This document shows, piece after piece, positions 1 through 9,699 of a DNA stretch of 64,000 nt. Position numbers and translations under genes: made by a program. The DNA comes from Helicobacter aurati. Its GTDB lineage: Bacteria > Campylobacterota > Campylobacteria > Campylobacterales > Helicobacteraceae. The stretch is taken from contig NZ_NXLW01000007.1 in NCBI RefSeq assembly GCF_003364265.1, positions 32,440-96,439 of the forward strand, written 5' to 3'. Numbering within the stretch: position 1 is the first letter of the stretch; each line of letters begins with the position of its first letter. The notes beneath the pieces were generated by a model. It worked only from the letters and a program-made list of their open reading frames with translations. It was not told the DNA's origin and did no database searches.

Positions 1-434
1 GAATCGCACTGAATTTGATTCCGCACATTGACGTTTTTTTAGACAATGATTACACAAAAGAAGAAATGAAAATGCTCAATGAGAGTCAAAAGATTATGCA
101 CGCTAACTTCCAATTATCTGCTACTTGTGTGCGAGTACCAATTTTAAGAAGTCATAGTGAAGCAATTACTATTCGTTTCAAGAAAAAAGTTAGTGCTGAT
201 AGTGCGAGAGACATTTTAAGAAATGCAGAAAATGTGGTAGTAATAGATTCCCCAAATGAGAATTGTTATCCTATGCCAATTACGGCAACTAATACTGATA
301 GCACATTTGTGGGACGTATTCGTGAAGATAATTTTGACAAAAGGATTCTACATCTATTTTGTGTAGCCGACCAAGTACGTGTTGGTGCTGCGACAAACGC
401 TGTACGTATAGCCGAAAAGTGGATACAGCTTTAA
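1..434 (+). CDS. asd: aspartate-semialdehyde dehydrogenase, 3' part (runs off left edge)
   Basis: The frame is open from the first bases of the window and ends at a TAA at 432-434, so this is the C-terminal ~143 residues of a longer protein. The segment reads as the C-terminal half of Asd: a stretch close to NLIPHIDVFL, a region with many Lys/Glu around TKEEMK, then VRVPILRSHSEAI, which carries substrate-binding Arg and His residues of the family, and a final GAATNAVRIAEKW segment. The enzyme reduces aspartyl phosphate to the semialdehyde on the route to lysine, diaminopimelate, threonine and methionine. lysA lies close by, although not in one operon because a reverse-strand gene lies between. 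A TTG at 15 is internal, not the start. Confidence 0.93.
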   Translation, partial: IALNLIPHIDVFLDNDYTKEEMKMLNESQKIMHANFQLSATCVRVPILRSHSEAITIRFKKKVSADSARDILRNAENVVVIDSPNENCYPMPITATNTDSTFVGRIREDNFDKRILHLFCVADQVRVGAATNAVRIAEKWIQL

Positions 435-634
435 TATTTGTGTCATTATGAATAAAAGAAAAAATAGCTTTTTTGTTAAGTTAGTCGATACAAAATAACC
501 CAAGTTAATTCCAAATTAATTCACGGCTCTAAAAGTAATAGTAAAGTAATTGAGCAATTCATAACTTGCTATGAATTAAAGATAAAATACTCCAATCTAT
601 ATATTATATGCCAAAAGCAAAAGCAATTTAGAAT

Positions 635-1045
635 CTATTTCCTCATACCGCGATTATCAAGACCTTTTTTCACTGCTTTTTCAAGTTCGATTTCAAGTTC
701 CGGATGCCTATCTTGGAATCTTTTTTGAGTTGCAATAATAATGTCTTTTTGTGCATTTTTATGTAACGATAAGGCAATCAAAATATTCTTAATTTTTTGC
801 TTATCTGGTTCTATCCTATCATAATCCTCAAAAAGCCTGTCAATAGCTTTTTGTATATCTTCTAATGAGCTCTGAGAAGAATCTAATACCATCATTACAG
901 TTTCAATCCCAAAGGTATCCTCTACATCAATATGAAATTCTTTTTCTTTTGGTTTGGATAAAACAAATTTAAATAACGCAAAAATAAAAAGCACCACGAC
1001 TATAACAAAACTACCAGCTATAAAAATTAGATTCGCAGAACCCAT
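635..1045 (-). CDS. small single-pass membrane protein, unknown function
   Basis: 136 residues. The N-terminus (about residues 4-28) is one hydrophobic membrane segment (LIFIAGSFVIVVVLFIFALF), followed by a charged cytoplasmic domain of about 105 residues rich in Asp, Glu and Lys and predicted to be mainly helical (IQKAIDRLFEDYDRIEPDKQKI). The closing segment is strongly basic. ATG start with a purine-rich stretch upstream on the reverse strand. It resembles conserved membrane-anchored proteins of unknown function in Helicobacter and Campylobacter, but I cannot name a family. It lies between asd and lysA on the opposite strand, so it is transcribed alone. Confidence 0.75.
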   Translation of the reverse strand: MGSANLIFIAGSFVIVVVLFIFALFKFVLSKPKEKEFHIDVEDTFGIETVMMVLDSSQSSLEDIQKAIDRLFEDYDRIEPDKQKIKNILIALSLHKNAQKDIIIATQKRFQDRHPELEIELEKAVKKGLDNRGMRK

Positions 1046-1186
1046 AAGCCAACCTTATATGTTAGTATTTTAAAACTTAAAAGCGCGATTTTATCATAAA
1101 TTAGAGTGATATGATATAAATTGATTTTTATTTGATAGAATTATTGCAACTTTGATGATTTGATTGTTTGTTAAGTAAGGTTTTGT

Positions 1187-2449
1187 ATGAAATATTTTCA
1201 AGCCAAATGTAATTATATAGAATTAGCGCAAATCTACAATACTCCACTTTACCTCTATGATTTAGATTCTATACAAAAGCAATACACCTCTATTAAAAAC
1301 TCTTTTTACGGTTTTAAATCATTAATCTGTTATGCGCTCAAAGCAAACTCCAACCTTAGTATTATCAATACACTTGCAAGACTTGGTAGTGGGGCTGACT
1401 GCGTGAGTTTGAATGAAATTAAAAGAGCTCTGTTAGCTGGGATTCCGCGTTATAAAATCATCTTTAGCGGTGTAGGCAAGGAAGACTATGAGATTAAAGA
1501 AGCGTTGGAACTTGGAATTTTATTTTTGAACGTAGAATCTGAAATGGAATTGTTACGTATAGAGGAAATTGCCAAAGAGCTTATACAGTCTCATTCCAAA
1601 CACACAATAAGCCAAGCAAGAATCTCCATCCGCGTCAATCCTGATGTAGATGCAAAAACGCATCCCTATATCTCAACAGGCTTGCACGAAAATAAATTTG
1701 GTTTAGATATGCAAAGCGCAAAAAGATTGTATTTGTATGCACACAAAAGCCCTTATCTTAGCCCTATTGGAATCCATTATCATATTGGTTCGCAGATTTT
1801 AGACTTTGCCCCTCTTCTAGAATCCACACATAAAGTCTTAGATTTGACAAAAAGTCTTTTAAGCGCAAATATTGATTTGAAGTTTTTTGATATTGGCGGG
1901 GGATTTGGTATCACTTATAATAACGAAGTGGCATTTGACATAGCCCATTATATTAATCAAATTATTCGACATATTGACGCCCTTAACCTCACTGCAATTT
2001 GTGAGCCGGGCAGAAGTATTATGGGAAACAATGGGGCAATTCTTACCCGCGTGATAGGTAAAAAAGAAACGCACAACAAGAGGTTTGTTATTATTGATTG
2101 CGCAATGAATGATTTATTGCGTCCAAGTTTATACCATGCGTATCATCATATTTCATATCTAGGAGATTCTCAAGTCGGAGAGACACAGATATGTGATATT
2201 GTGGGTGCTATTTGTGAAAGCGGAGATTATATTGCGAAAGATAGAGAGCTACCGCTATGCAAGGCAGGAGATTTACTTCTTATAGAATCCTGTGGGGCAT
2301 ACGGTTATAGTATGGCAAGTAATTACAATTCACGGCTAAAGCCAGCTGAAGTTGCAATATCTAGCGGAAAACATTTCCTAATTAAACAAAGAGAAAGCTT
2401 TGAAGAAAGTGTTAAAAATGAATTACAATATTTGCATCAAGAGACTTAG
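1187..2449 (+). CDS. lysA: diaminopimelate decarboxylase
   Basis: 420 residues, normal length. It decarboxylates meso-diaminopimelate to lysine using PLP, in the cytoplasm. The fold-type III motifs are in order: CYALKANSN near residue 52 (PLP lysine), a GVGKE loop, IGSQI near 205, FDIGGGFGI near 236, the phosphate-binding CEPGRSI near 275, and CESGDYIA near 347, which supplies the catalytic Cys from the partner subunit. The ATG follows AAGG at a normal spacing. The 3' end overlaps the convergent alr gene: lysA stops with TAG at 2447-2449 and alr stops with TAA read from 2448-2446. Competing alanine racemase and lysine/DAP steps are therefore physically linked. Confidence 0.97.
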   Translation: MKYFQAKCNYIELAQIYNTPLYLYDLDSIQKQYTSIKNSFYGFKSLICYALKANSNLSIINTLARLGSGADCVSLNEIKRALLAGIPRYKIIFSGVGKEDYEIKEALELGILFLNVESEMELLRIEEIAKELIQSHSKHTISQARISIRVNPDVDAKTHPYISTGLHENKFGLDMQSAKRLYLYAHKSPYLSPIGIHYHIGSQILDFAPLLESTHKVLDLTKSLLSANIDLKFFDIGGGFGITYNNEVAFDIAHYINQIIRHIDALNLTAICEPGRSIMGNNGAILTRVIGKKETHNKRFVIIDCAMNDLLRPSLYHAYHHISYLGDSQVGETQICDIVGAICESGDYIAKDRELPLCKAGDLLLIESCGAYGYSMASNYNSRLKPAEVAISSGKHFLIKQRESFEESVKNELQYLHQET

Positions 2450-3582
2450 AATCTCGTATATACTCTTGGCACTCTTTTAGATACCGCGCAAACAAGCTCA
2501 TAATTAATTGTATTGATACGGGCAGCTAATTCATCCACATTTAACTCATTATGATATTCATCATAGCCAAAGAGCAACACGCAATCACCTACTTTGACAT
2601 TATCGATCTCGCTTATATCAACCATACAATGATCCATGCAGATATTACCTACTATCGGTGCTCTTTTACCGTGTATAAGTACCTCTGCCTTATTAGAAAG
2701 AAGTCGCATATAACCATCAGCATAACCAACGGGCAATGTCGCTATCGTAGTTCTTTTCGTAGCCACAAATGTACGACCATAACTCACGCTCTGATACTTG
2801 TCTATTTCTTTGATATGCACAATATTAGCCTTAAAACTCATAACGGCTTTAAGATTAATGTCTCGCATATTCATTTGAAAGGAAGGCTGCAATCCATACG
2901 CAATAATACCAAGCCTTACTATATCCATGTGTGTTTGTCGCGCGTGAAAAATACTCGCACTATTGGCACAATGCAAAAGCACATTTGATAGGTTTGGCAA
3001 TAAGGCAAGGAAAGATTGAAAATCCGTATATTGCTTAATAAGATAATCCGAATCTGCACAATCAGCAGTAGCAAAATGCGTAAATATGCCTTGTATTCTA
3101 AGATGAGGCAAATGGAAAATTTCTTGAATCTCTTGTAGATTCTGTTCATTGAGTTGATAACCTAAACGACCCATGCCCGTATCCAACTTAATATGCAGTA
3201 ATGCTTGCATGTTGTGAATAGACGCAATCTTTGAGAATGCTTTCGCTGTATGTATATCATAGACGCACATTTCAATATGATATTTGATAGCCTCTAGCGC
3301 ATGTGATGGAAGAGTGTAGCCTAAAATAAGGATTCTTGCTTCTTGGTATTGCTCTCTTAACCGCATTGCTTCCTCAAAAGTAGCAACGGCAAAGTAATTA
3401 ATGCCTTGCTCTAAAGCCACTTTAGCAAGCTGCAAAGCACCGTGCCCATACGCATCGGCTTTTAATACAAGCATAATTTGCGTCTGTGGATTCAATCTCT
3501 GTTTGACTAACGTAAGATTGTGTATAAAGTGATTAAGATTAATTTCAGCCAAAACCTGCCTCTTAAGATTCTGATAAGGCAT
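2446..3582 (-). CDS. alr: alanine racemase
   Basis: About 378 residues from the ATG at 3582 (MPYQNLKRQ). That ATG has an AAAGGACA ribosome site; the longer frame to 3615 lacks one and runs further into the upstream permease gene. It interconverts L- and D-alanine for peptidoglycan with PLP. The PLP lysine lies in VLKADAYGHG near residue 36. The second catalytic residue is the Tyr of SVSYGRTF near 260, and GNICMDHCMVDIS near 310 is the family C-terminal motif. The start overlaps the end of the upstream permease gene by about 20 bases, so the two are probably translated from one message. The permease may handle a related amino acid, which is inference. Confidence 0.95.
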   Translation of the reverse strand: MPYQNLKRQVLAEINLNHFIHNLTLVKQRLNPQTQIMLVLKADAYGHGALQLAKVALEQGINYFAVATFEEAMRLREQYQEARILILGYTLPSHALEAIKYHIEMCVYDIHTAKAFSKIASIHNMQALLHIKLDTGMGRLGYQLNEQNLQEIQEIFHLPHLRIQGIFTHFATADCADSDYLIKQYTDFQSFLALLPNLSNVLLHCANSASIFHARQTHMDIVRLGIIAYGLQPSFQMNMRDINLKAVMSFKANIVHIKEIDKYQSVSYGRTFVATKRTTIATLPVGYADGYMRLLSNKAEVLIHGKRAPIVGNICMDHCMVDISEIDNVKVGDCVLLFGYDEYHNELNVDELAARINTINYELVCAVSKRVPRVYTRF

Positions 3583-4654
3583 GATTGTCCTTTCTGCTGG
3601 CTCGAATATAGACATAAAGTATAAAAATCATAATAATAATCCCGCCATATCCCAATAGAGGATAAACAATGCTAATTAAATCCTTAAATCCTAAAAGACT
3701 AGCAAAAAACCCCACAGCAGCCGTCGCGACAATCACAAGCAGAGATGAAGTGTATTGCAGTTTATAGAATCTTTTGAATCTCTGCACAGAACCGTAAAAG
3801 CAAGAAATAGCAGTTGAATATAAACCAAAGAAAAGCACAACAGCATAGCAAGCACCTATCCAAGAAGACATATTATTTGCAAGAATAATCATAGGCAATC
3901 TATGTGTGCCTACCTCTACAATGTGGGCTTGCAAAACTAAACAAAGAAATCCTGCACAACCGCCAAGCAGAACAGAGCCTAAAACTATTCCCCAAAACAT
4001 CGTTCTATCATCTCGAGATTCATTGCTAATCGGCACAAGAACGGCTAAGGCTAGTTGAAAATTAAAAGCAACATATAAAATGCCCGAAATGCTCCAATGC
4101 CAAATTAAACTGCTGTTATTAATGCTAGCCTTTGCTATCTCTTCATCTGAAGCAGCACTCGGATTCAAAAGAGAATAGATTCCAACAATAGCAACGCCCA
4201 AGAACATACAAGGGGTAAGCACTTCCATAACTCGCACAATCATATTCAACCCTATATATGTGTTTATTATGAGCAACACGCACACAAGGAGCGCGCCAAC
4301 AAACATAGGCAAATGAAATTTTTCCTCAAATGTCGTTCCTGCTCCAGCAAGCATAATCACTAGAGTACCAAATAAAGAAAGTGTGATAAATACATCGCAA
4401 AACACATTAAAAAACTTGTTACGATACGGGTTAATTGCTTGCAGATAGTTGCTCGTCCTAAAATAACTTGCAAGCCATGCTGGAATATAACCAAACAGAA
4501 AGAAAAACAATGTAGCAACACAAACAATAACAAAAGTATGCTCTCGAAAATACAAAAAATATTGCAAAATCTCTTGTCCGGAAGCATATCCCGCTCCAAT
4601 CACTGTCCCAGCATAGGTTGCAGCAATCCCCATAACTGATATTTTTTTTGACAT
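3563..4654 (-). CDS. YkvI-family amino-acid permease-like membrane protein
   Basis: 363 residues with about ten hydrophobic segments and short loops. The N-terminal segment contains TYAGTVIGAGYASGQE, a glycine-rich unwound first helix typical of the APC-superfamily transporters grouped as YkvI. The ATG at 4654 follows AAGGATAAAT. The substrate is not known for this family; an amino acid or other small nitrogen compound is expected from the fold. It overlaps alr downstream, which suggests a role connected with alanine or cell-wall supply, but that is only context. No truncation is visible. Confidence 0.8.
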   Translation of the reverse strand: MSKKISVMGIAATYAGTVIGAGYASGQEILQYFLYFREHTFVIVCVATLFFFLFGYIPAWLASYFRTSNYLQAINPYRNKFFNVFCDVFITLSLFGTLVIMLAGAGTTFEEKFHLPMFVGALLVCVLLIINTYIGLNMIVRVMEVLTPCMFLGVAIVGIYSLLNPSAASDEEIAKASINNSSLIWHWSISGILYVAFNFQLALAVLVPISNESRDDRTMFWGIVLGSVLLGGCAGFLCLVLQAHIVEVGTHRLPMIILANNMSSWIGACYAVVLFFGLYSTAISCFYGSVQRFKRFYKLQYTSSLLVIVATAAVGFFASLLGFKDLISIVYPLLGYGGIIIMIFILYVYIRASRKDNHALSES

Positions 4655-4905
4655 ATTTATCCTTCATTGCAACTTTATAAAAGTTAACGTAAAAGATTTT
4701 AAAATGTCAAGATATTTTTCATAATCTACAATATTTATTGTTATAAAAAACGATAAAATGTATTGAAGCGGCGTAATTTGTAATCTAAACTCTGAAAAAA
4801 TTACGCAGAACTTCCGTATTGAGAATCATAATGCTATACGTAAAACTATGCAAGTGAAAAAAATAAAAGATATTTAAATGAAATATCATAAACCGTTAGA
4901 AAGCC

Positions 4906-4925
4906 TAAACGATAAAACTCGTTTA
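4906..4925 (-). terminator. hairpin after the RND pump gene
   Basis: A perfect 7-bp inverted repeat (TAAACGA / TCGTTTA) with a 6-base loop lies 17 bases beyond the reverse-strand stop of the pump gene. It is AT-rich and lacks a clean U tract, so termination is plausible, not certain. The rest of 4655-4941 is AT-rich with no gene that I can support. Confidence 0.4.
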
Positions 4926-4941
4926 TGAATTTAGTGAATAG

Positions 4942-7900
4942 TTAAGCACCCAATTCAGTGTCATTTCGTTTATAGAATTTCTGCAATTTCTCATCAATAG
5001 GTGCAATGATTCGATAAAAAACAGGTACAACAAGTAAAGAAAGTAACATAGACACAATAAGCCCGCCTATCATTGCTAGCCCAATTGGTTGTTTCATGGC
5101 ACTTCCATCTCCAGTAGCGATTGCTAGAGGGAGCATACCTGCAACCATAGCGATTGTTGTCATAAGAATAGGACGTAAGCGAGATTCGCCCGCAAATTGT
5201 ATTGCCTCCACAAGACCCGCACCCATTTTACGTTTTTCATTCGCGACATCTACGAGCAAGGTTGCATTCTTACCTACCATACCAATCAACAAAATAAGCC
5301 CCATAATAGAAAACATACTCATAGCTGCCTCACTTCCTCCGACTAACTTAATAGCGAAAAATGCACCGCTAAAACTTAAGGGCATGGTTACCATAATAAT
5401 TATGGGCTGTAAAAAGCTCTCATACAAAGCCGCTAGAATGAGATAGATAAGCACAAAAGCCATTCCAATAGCTATACCAAAAGCCACTTGCGTTTCTGTG
5501 AGACTATCAGCTTGCCCCATAAGGCGATAGCCAGCCCCATCTTCTAGCCATTTCGCCCCACTGTTAGCGTTTGCTTCAATAAGCTGTATCATTTCCCCGA
5601 CACTAAGCCCGCTATGTTCTTTTGGAGCAACTGCTACGGTAATACTTCGTTGTCTATTGAATCTTGTAATATTTGTGGAAGTAGTGCTCTCTTCTATTTC
5701 CACCAATCCATCGATAAAAATCAAATCTCCATTTTGGCTTCTTACTTGAATACGTCGCAAATCATCAGAGTTTATACGTTTAGAATCTGGCGCACGTACA
5801 GTGATATAGTATTCTTTACCCGATTCTTTATAATAGGCTACTTGCATTTCCCCAGAAAATGCCATATTAATTGCTTGCCCTATGTCTGTACTTGTGATTC
5901 CATATTGCGCAAGATTCTGTCTAATTGGACGTAACTTAAAGGCTGGCATAGAATCCGAAGTAGAAAGGTGAAAATTCGTAATCTTATTCTGAAATTTTGG
6001 CTCTTGTTCAGTAATGTATTGACTAAGTTTTTTAACACTTGATTGCATAAGTGATTCTGAAGGAGAAAATATTGCAAGCTGCACAGGAGTATTATCTGCC
6101 CCTCCTCCAACTAATGGGACTTCTGAACCATACACATCAATACCTTCCGCTTCTGGCATTGCGCGCAATGTATCAGTAAGATTCTGTAAAATAACAAATT
6201 GATCCGCTTCTTTGCCTTGTTTTTTACGTTCTTTGAGTGGCTTTAGTGCAATGTAAAGTTGTGAAAAAAATGCTTGTTGCAAATCGCCAGGACCTACTTG
6301 CAATGTAACAAATGCAACATACGGATTGGATTCTATATATTTTGCGAAAAATTCAGTTTTTCGTTTCATTTCATCAATGCTAATACCCGGCTTGGCTTTA
6401 AACATGATTTGAAACTGACTCCTATCCTCTTTTAAGAGAAATTCATTGCCTAAGGTTGAAGCCACAAAAAGCGAAAAGGCAAAAATACCAAACACGCAAG
6501 CAGTAACAACCAACATATTGCGCCAACTTCTCATAAGAAATTGCAATATTCTAAGATATATCTCATCGATTTTCTGAAAAAAGGGCAGAGTTGCGTAATA
6601 GAATCTGGATTGTTCTGCCTTAACTAATAATGAGCTAAACATAGGAATAACCGTAACGACAACAATATAACTAATGCCCACCGCTAACGCGACTGTCAAA
6701 CCAAAGCTTGCAAAAAACTTACCTGAAATACCGCTCATTGTTCCCACAGGGATAAAAACAGAAAGCAACATAGCAGAAATCGCAACAATGGCAAACCCGA
6801 TTTCTCGCACTCCTTGATAGGCTGCTTCTCTACGCTTCATGCCTTGCTCTAGTTTCTTGTGAATATTCTCGATAACAACGATAGCGTCATCAATAATGAT
6901 TCCAATGGCAAGCGTTAAGGCTAACATAGTAAGCATGTTGAGGGTAAAACCCATTATATGTATAAAGACGAATGTACCTAACACTGAAACAGGTAATGAG
7001 ATAGCAGAAACAATCGTGATTGTAATATTGCGCAAAAAAAACAAAACAATACACACCGCTAAAAACCCGCCCAAAGCTAAGTCAAATTCTATATCGCTGA
7101 TTGATGAACGAATATATTCAGTGGTATCCCAGAAAATATCAATAGCATACCCAGGGCTAACTGCCTCGATTTGTTTCATCGCTTTTCTTACACCGTCGGC
7201 TATGGCTATTTCATTGGCACCTGTAATCTTTTGCACCTCTAGTATTACTCCACGTTTGCCCTTGTAGGTCGCATAAGATTTCTCTTCAGCCAATCCGTCT
7301 TCAATCGTAGCCACATCTTTAAGTTTTAACCCGTCCTTAATGATAATATCTCCGACTTCCTCAACGTTTATACTATTTGCGTCTGTGGTAATATAAAACT
7401 CTTTTGTTGCATCTATCACTCTGCCGCCATCTATTTCTCTATTTTCTCTGCCTAAGACGTTGGATAAATCTGTATAGGTTAAATTGTATTTATTCATCAA
7501 TGTGGGATCGGGAAAAATTTTAATTTGTCTTTCACGATAACCGCTCATTTGCACATTCCCTACTCCGCCGATTCTCTGTAAAATGGGGGCGATGACATTA
7601 TTAGTGTGCTTCATCATCTCGGGAATAGGCTTATCAGATGAGAGAAAAAGCGAAATAATAGGGGTGCTGCCCGTATCAAGCTTTTGGACAGTAGGCTTAT
7701 CAATTTCAGAATCTAGTACCACTGCGTTAACTTTATCTCGGACATCATTAACGGCTACTTCTAAAGGCTTTTCTAATTCAAACATCACAGCCACAATGCT
7801 GATATTTTTCGCAGAATTAGAAGTTACATATTTTAATCCATCAATAGCTAGTACCGCTTGTTCAATTTTATCAGTTACTTTGGTTTCAATCGTTTCAGCA

Positions 7901-8058
7901 CTCGCGCCTTTATAGGTTGTCTTCACGACTACAACAGGAAAATCTACATCAGGAAAAAGTGCCTTAGGCATTTGCTTTATCGCATACATTCCAAAGAGAA
8001 TAAGAGCCATCGCAAACATAAACGTTGAAACAGGTCGATTAATTGCAAATTGATACAT
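4942..8058 (-). CDS. RND-family multidrug efflux inner-membrane transporter (HefC-like)
   Basis: 1038 residues, full length for the AcrB/HefC group. The N-terminus MYQFAINRPVSTFMFAM is the usual cytosolic helix plus first membrane helix. Twelve membrane segments flank two large periplasmic loops. The membrane proton-relay pair of Asp residues is present in the helix-4 stretch IGIIIDDAIVVIENI near residues 400-415, and GMVGKNATLLVD near 930 is the second conserved helix. It exports amphipathic compounds using the proton gradient. In related genera the pump gene follows genes for a periplasmic adaptor and an outer-membrane channel. Neither is next to it here, so partners must be encoded elsewhere. 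The ATG follows AAGGATAAGT. Confidence 0.9.
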   Translation of the reverse strand: MYQFAINRPVSTFMFAMALILFGMYAIKQMPKALFPDVDFPVVVVKTTYKGASAETIETKVTDKIEQAVLAIDGLKYVTSNSAKNISIVAVMFELEKPLEVAVNDVRDKVNAVVLDSEIDKPTVQKLDTGSTPIISLFLSSDKPIPEMMKHTNNVIAPILQRIGGVGNVQMSGYRERQIKIFPDPTLMNKYNLTYTDLSNVLGRENREIDGGRVIDATKEFYITTDANSINVEEVGDIIIKDGLKLKDVATIEDGLAEEKSYATYKGKRGVILEVQKITGANEIAIADGVRKAMKQIEAVSPGYAIDIFWDTTEYIRSSISDIEFDLALGGFLAVCIVLFFLRNITITIVSAISLPVSVLGTFVFIHIMGFTLNMLTMLALTLAIGIIIDDAIVVIENIHKKLEQGMKRREAAYQGVREIGFAIVAISAMLLSVFIPVGTMSGISGKFFASFGLTVALAVGISYIVVVTVIPMFSSLLVKAEQSRFYYATLPFFQKIDEIYLRILQFLMRSWRNMLVVTACVFGIFAFSLFVASTLGNEFLLKEDRSQFQIMFKAKPGISIDEMKRKTEFFAKYIESNPYVAFVTLQVGPGDLQQAFFSQLYIALKPLKERKKQGKEADQFVILQNLTDTLRAMPEAEGIDVYGSEVPLVGGGADNTPVQLAIFSPSESLMQSSVKKLSQYITEQEPKFQNKITNFHLSTSDSMPAFKLRPIRQNLAQYGITSTDIGQAINMAFSGEMQVAYYKESGKEYYITVRAPDSKRINSDDLRRIQVRSQNGDLIFIDGLVEIEESTTSTNITRFNRQRSITVAVAPKEHSGLSVGEMIQLIEANANSGAKWLEDGAGYRLMGQADSLTETQVAFGIAIGMAFVLIYLILAALYESFLQPIIIMVTMPLSFSGAFFAIKLVGGSEAAMSMFSIMGLILLIGMVGKNATLLVDVANEKRKMGAGLVEAIQFAGESRLRPILMTTIAMVAGMLPLAIATGDGSAMKQPIGLAMIGGLIVSMLLSLLVVPVFYRIIAPIDEKLQKFYKRNDTELGA

Positions 8059-8101
8059 ACTTATCCTTAGTAAACTGCCTTATCGCCTAATAATACATAC
8101 A

Positions 8102-8335
8102 TTAACAACATTTTTTTCCACCATCTCGGCCGTATCTTTTATTTTGAGAATCTAAGAAAAATTCCTTACGGCTTTTTAGTACGCAGTTAGGGTGGTATTT
8201 ATTGTGATATTCTTTATATTTCTCATAGCTTGGTAAACCTACTAAAAGATGAAAAAATTTTTCTGAATGCCTATAAAGCTCACAGATATATTTCACAATT
8301 TTGAAACCACGTCTGTCATGAAGCTTGTCTTTCAT
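8102..8335 (-). CDS. YbdD/YjiX-family small protein
   Basis: 77 residues from the ATG at 8335 (MKDKLHDRRGF), chosen because AAAGGAG sits 6 bases upstream. The longer frame to 8416 runs into the preceding gene and has no ribosome site. The family signature is clear: a LVGLPSYEKYKEYH segment, a PxxxLxSRKEFFxxxQxxRYG segment and a closing GGKKCC. In other bacteria this gene usually follows the peptide/pyruvate transporter gene cstA (or btsT). Here it follows a surface-protein gene instead, so its partner has been separated. Some distant homologues carry selenocysteine near the C-terminus; here the end is two ordinary cysteines. Confidence 0.85.
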   Translation of the reverse strand: MKDKLHDRRGFKIVKYICELYRHSEKFFHLLVGLPSYEKYKEYHNKYHPNCVLKSRKEFFLDSQNKRYGRDGGKKCC

Positions 8336-8352
8336 AGATGCTCCTTTGTCGA

Positions 8353-9093
8353 TTAATGAAAATGTCTTTTCAGACGTTCTAGCTCTTGTTCCTTGCGCCA
8401 CTCTTCTTGATACCATGAAGGAATAGTACGCATCCCTGATCGAAAGAACATTTTTTCTTTATTATGTAACTTAGCAAGATTCCATGATTCTAAATCCTGA
8501 TTAAACATTTTTGCATTATGAAACATATCGCGCGTGTTTTTGATTTTTGCAAGATTCCATTGACTAATATCTTGATTGAATTTCCTTGCGTTATAGAACA
8601 TGCTTCCCATTGCTTCTACGTTTTTGACATTCCACGAATCGAGGGGTTGATTAAAGTTGATTGCTCCTAGAAACATACTAAACATAAATCTCACATTACT
8701 TACATCCCAGCCATTAAGCGGTTGATTAAATTGTCGCGCTTCATAAAACATCCCGCTCATAAATTGCACATTGGCAACATTCCAAGATTCTATATTTTGA
8801 TTAAAGAACTTTGCGCCAGCAAACATATAACTCATATCTTTGACATTACTCACATCCCAAGTCTCTATACCTGTGAAATCTTTTCGTAGTGAATTTTGAA
8901 ACAATCTGCTCATGTCCGTAATTTTACTTGTGTCAATTTCAGCCAATGGAATTGTCGGGTCTTTCAATAAACGTTCAAGGTAATAACGTGTGCTAGGACT
9001 ATATTTTTTTGTTTGTACAACCGCTTGAGCATCAAGCATAGAATAGAGTAATAAATAAAAACAGCTTATATATAAAAGCATTTTTTGCCTCAT
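8353..9093 (-). CDS. BspA-type (DUF285) repeat surface protein
   Basis: 246 residues. Residues 1-22 form a signal peptide. From about residue 60 the protein is made of ~24-residue units of the form FNQxLxSWDVSNVxxMxxMF, about six copies, the DUF285/BspA-like leucine-rich type found in surface proteins of mycoplasmas, Treponema, Bacteroides and Campylobacterota. Such proteins are exported or surface-exposed and often bind host matrix. The C-terminus ends in a basic segment without an anchor. It is probably co-transcribed with the YbdD gene 17 bases downstream. The repeat array is short for the family, and tandem units could expand or contract by recombination. Function here is inferred from the fold only. 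Confidence 0.85.
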   Translation of the reverse strand: MRQKMLLYISCFYLLLYSMLDAQAVVQTKKYSPSTRYYLERLLKDPTIPLAEIDTSKITDMSRLFQNSLRKDFTGIETWDVSNVKDMSYMFAGAKFFNQNIESWNVANVQFMSGMFYEARQFNQPLNGWDVSNVRFMFSMFLGAINFNQPLDSWNVKNVEAMGSMFYNARKFNQDISQWNLAKIKNTRDMFHNAKMFNQDLESWNLAKLHNKEKMFFRSGMRTIPSWYQEEWRKEQELERLKRHFH

Positions 9094-9300
9094 CGCCTCT
9101 CCTTATTTTATTCGTTAGATCGATAATTATACTCTAAGAATCCTCTCAAATAGAGGCGCATACAACATTTCAAATAAAATTGACAAAGCCTGCTTGAAAT
9201 TCTCTACTTAAATGTATTGATATGAAGTATTACGTTTGAACAACTATTTATAACATTATAATAGAATCCTTATTTCGCATTGTGGTTAAGGAGGGATTCG

Positions 9301-9699
9301 TTGTCTTGTGTTGTTAGTACAAAACCAAGCTTTATTAGCCTCTATGCCCTTCTCTTGTCGCTTAGTATCAGCCTTGTCGCATTGCATAGCTTGCGCTCAC
9401 TCTCTCTTAAGAAAGAAATTACTTTGATGCTTTATTTTCAAAAGCAATCTATGCTTTATGCGCAAAGCATAAGAGATGTGGCTATTGCATGTCTTAAGAA
9501 ATTTGATTTTAATATTTGCAGGCACGATTCTTTAACATTTAGTTCATATTTTCATGCTGAATATTATCTTACTGTGCTAACAAATACAGCACAAGCACAT
9601 AAAGATATTTTGTTAGATATTTCTGTTTTTTCAGAAACTCTTCTTAGCACACATCCGCTAAGATTTGCTAAAAGATACATTTTAAAAGGGTTTCCATGA
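9301..9699 (+). CDS. pseudopilin-like single-pass protein
   Basis: 132 residues from a TTG at 9301. I chose this start because AAGGAGG lies 6 bases upstream; the frame itself opens at a TTG at 9280. There is one hydrophobic segment near the N-terminus (ISLYALLLSLSISLVALHSL) followed by a short mixed domain with two cysteines (IACLKKF, FNICRH). No classical prepilin peptidase site (GFTLxE) is visible. It overlaps the downstream PilT-like ATPase gene by four bases (ATGA), so the two are translationally coupled. This suggests a minor pilin or assembly factor, but homology is not recognisable. Confidence 0.6.
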   Translation: MSCVVSTKPSFISLYALLLSLSISLVALHSLRSLSLKKEITLMLYFQKQSMLYAQSIRDVAIACLKKFDFNICRHDSLTFSSYFHAEYYLTVLTNTAQAHKDILLDISVFSETLLSTHPLRFAKRYILKGFP

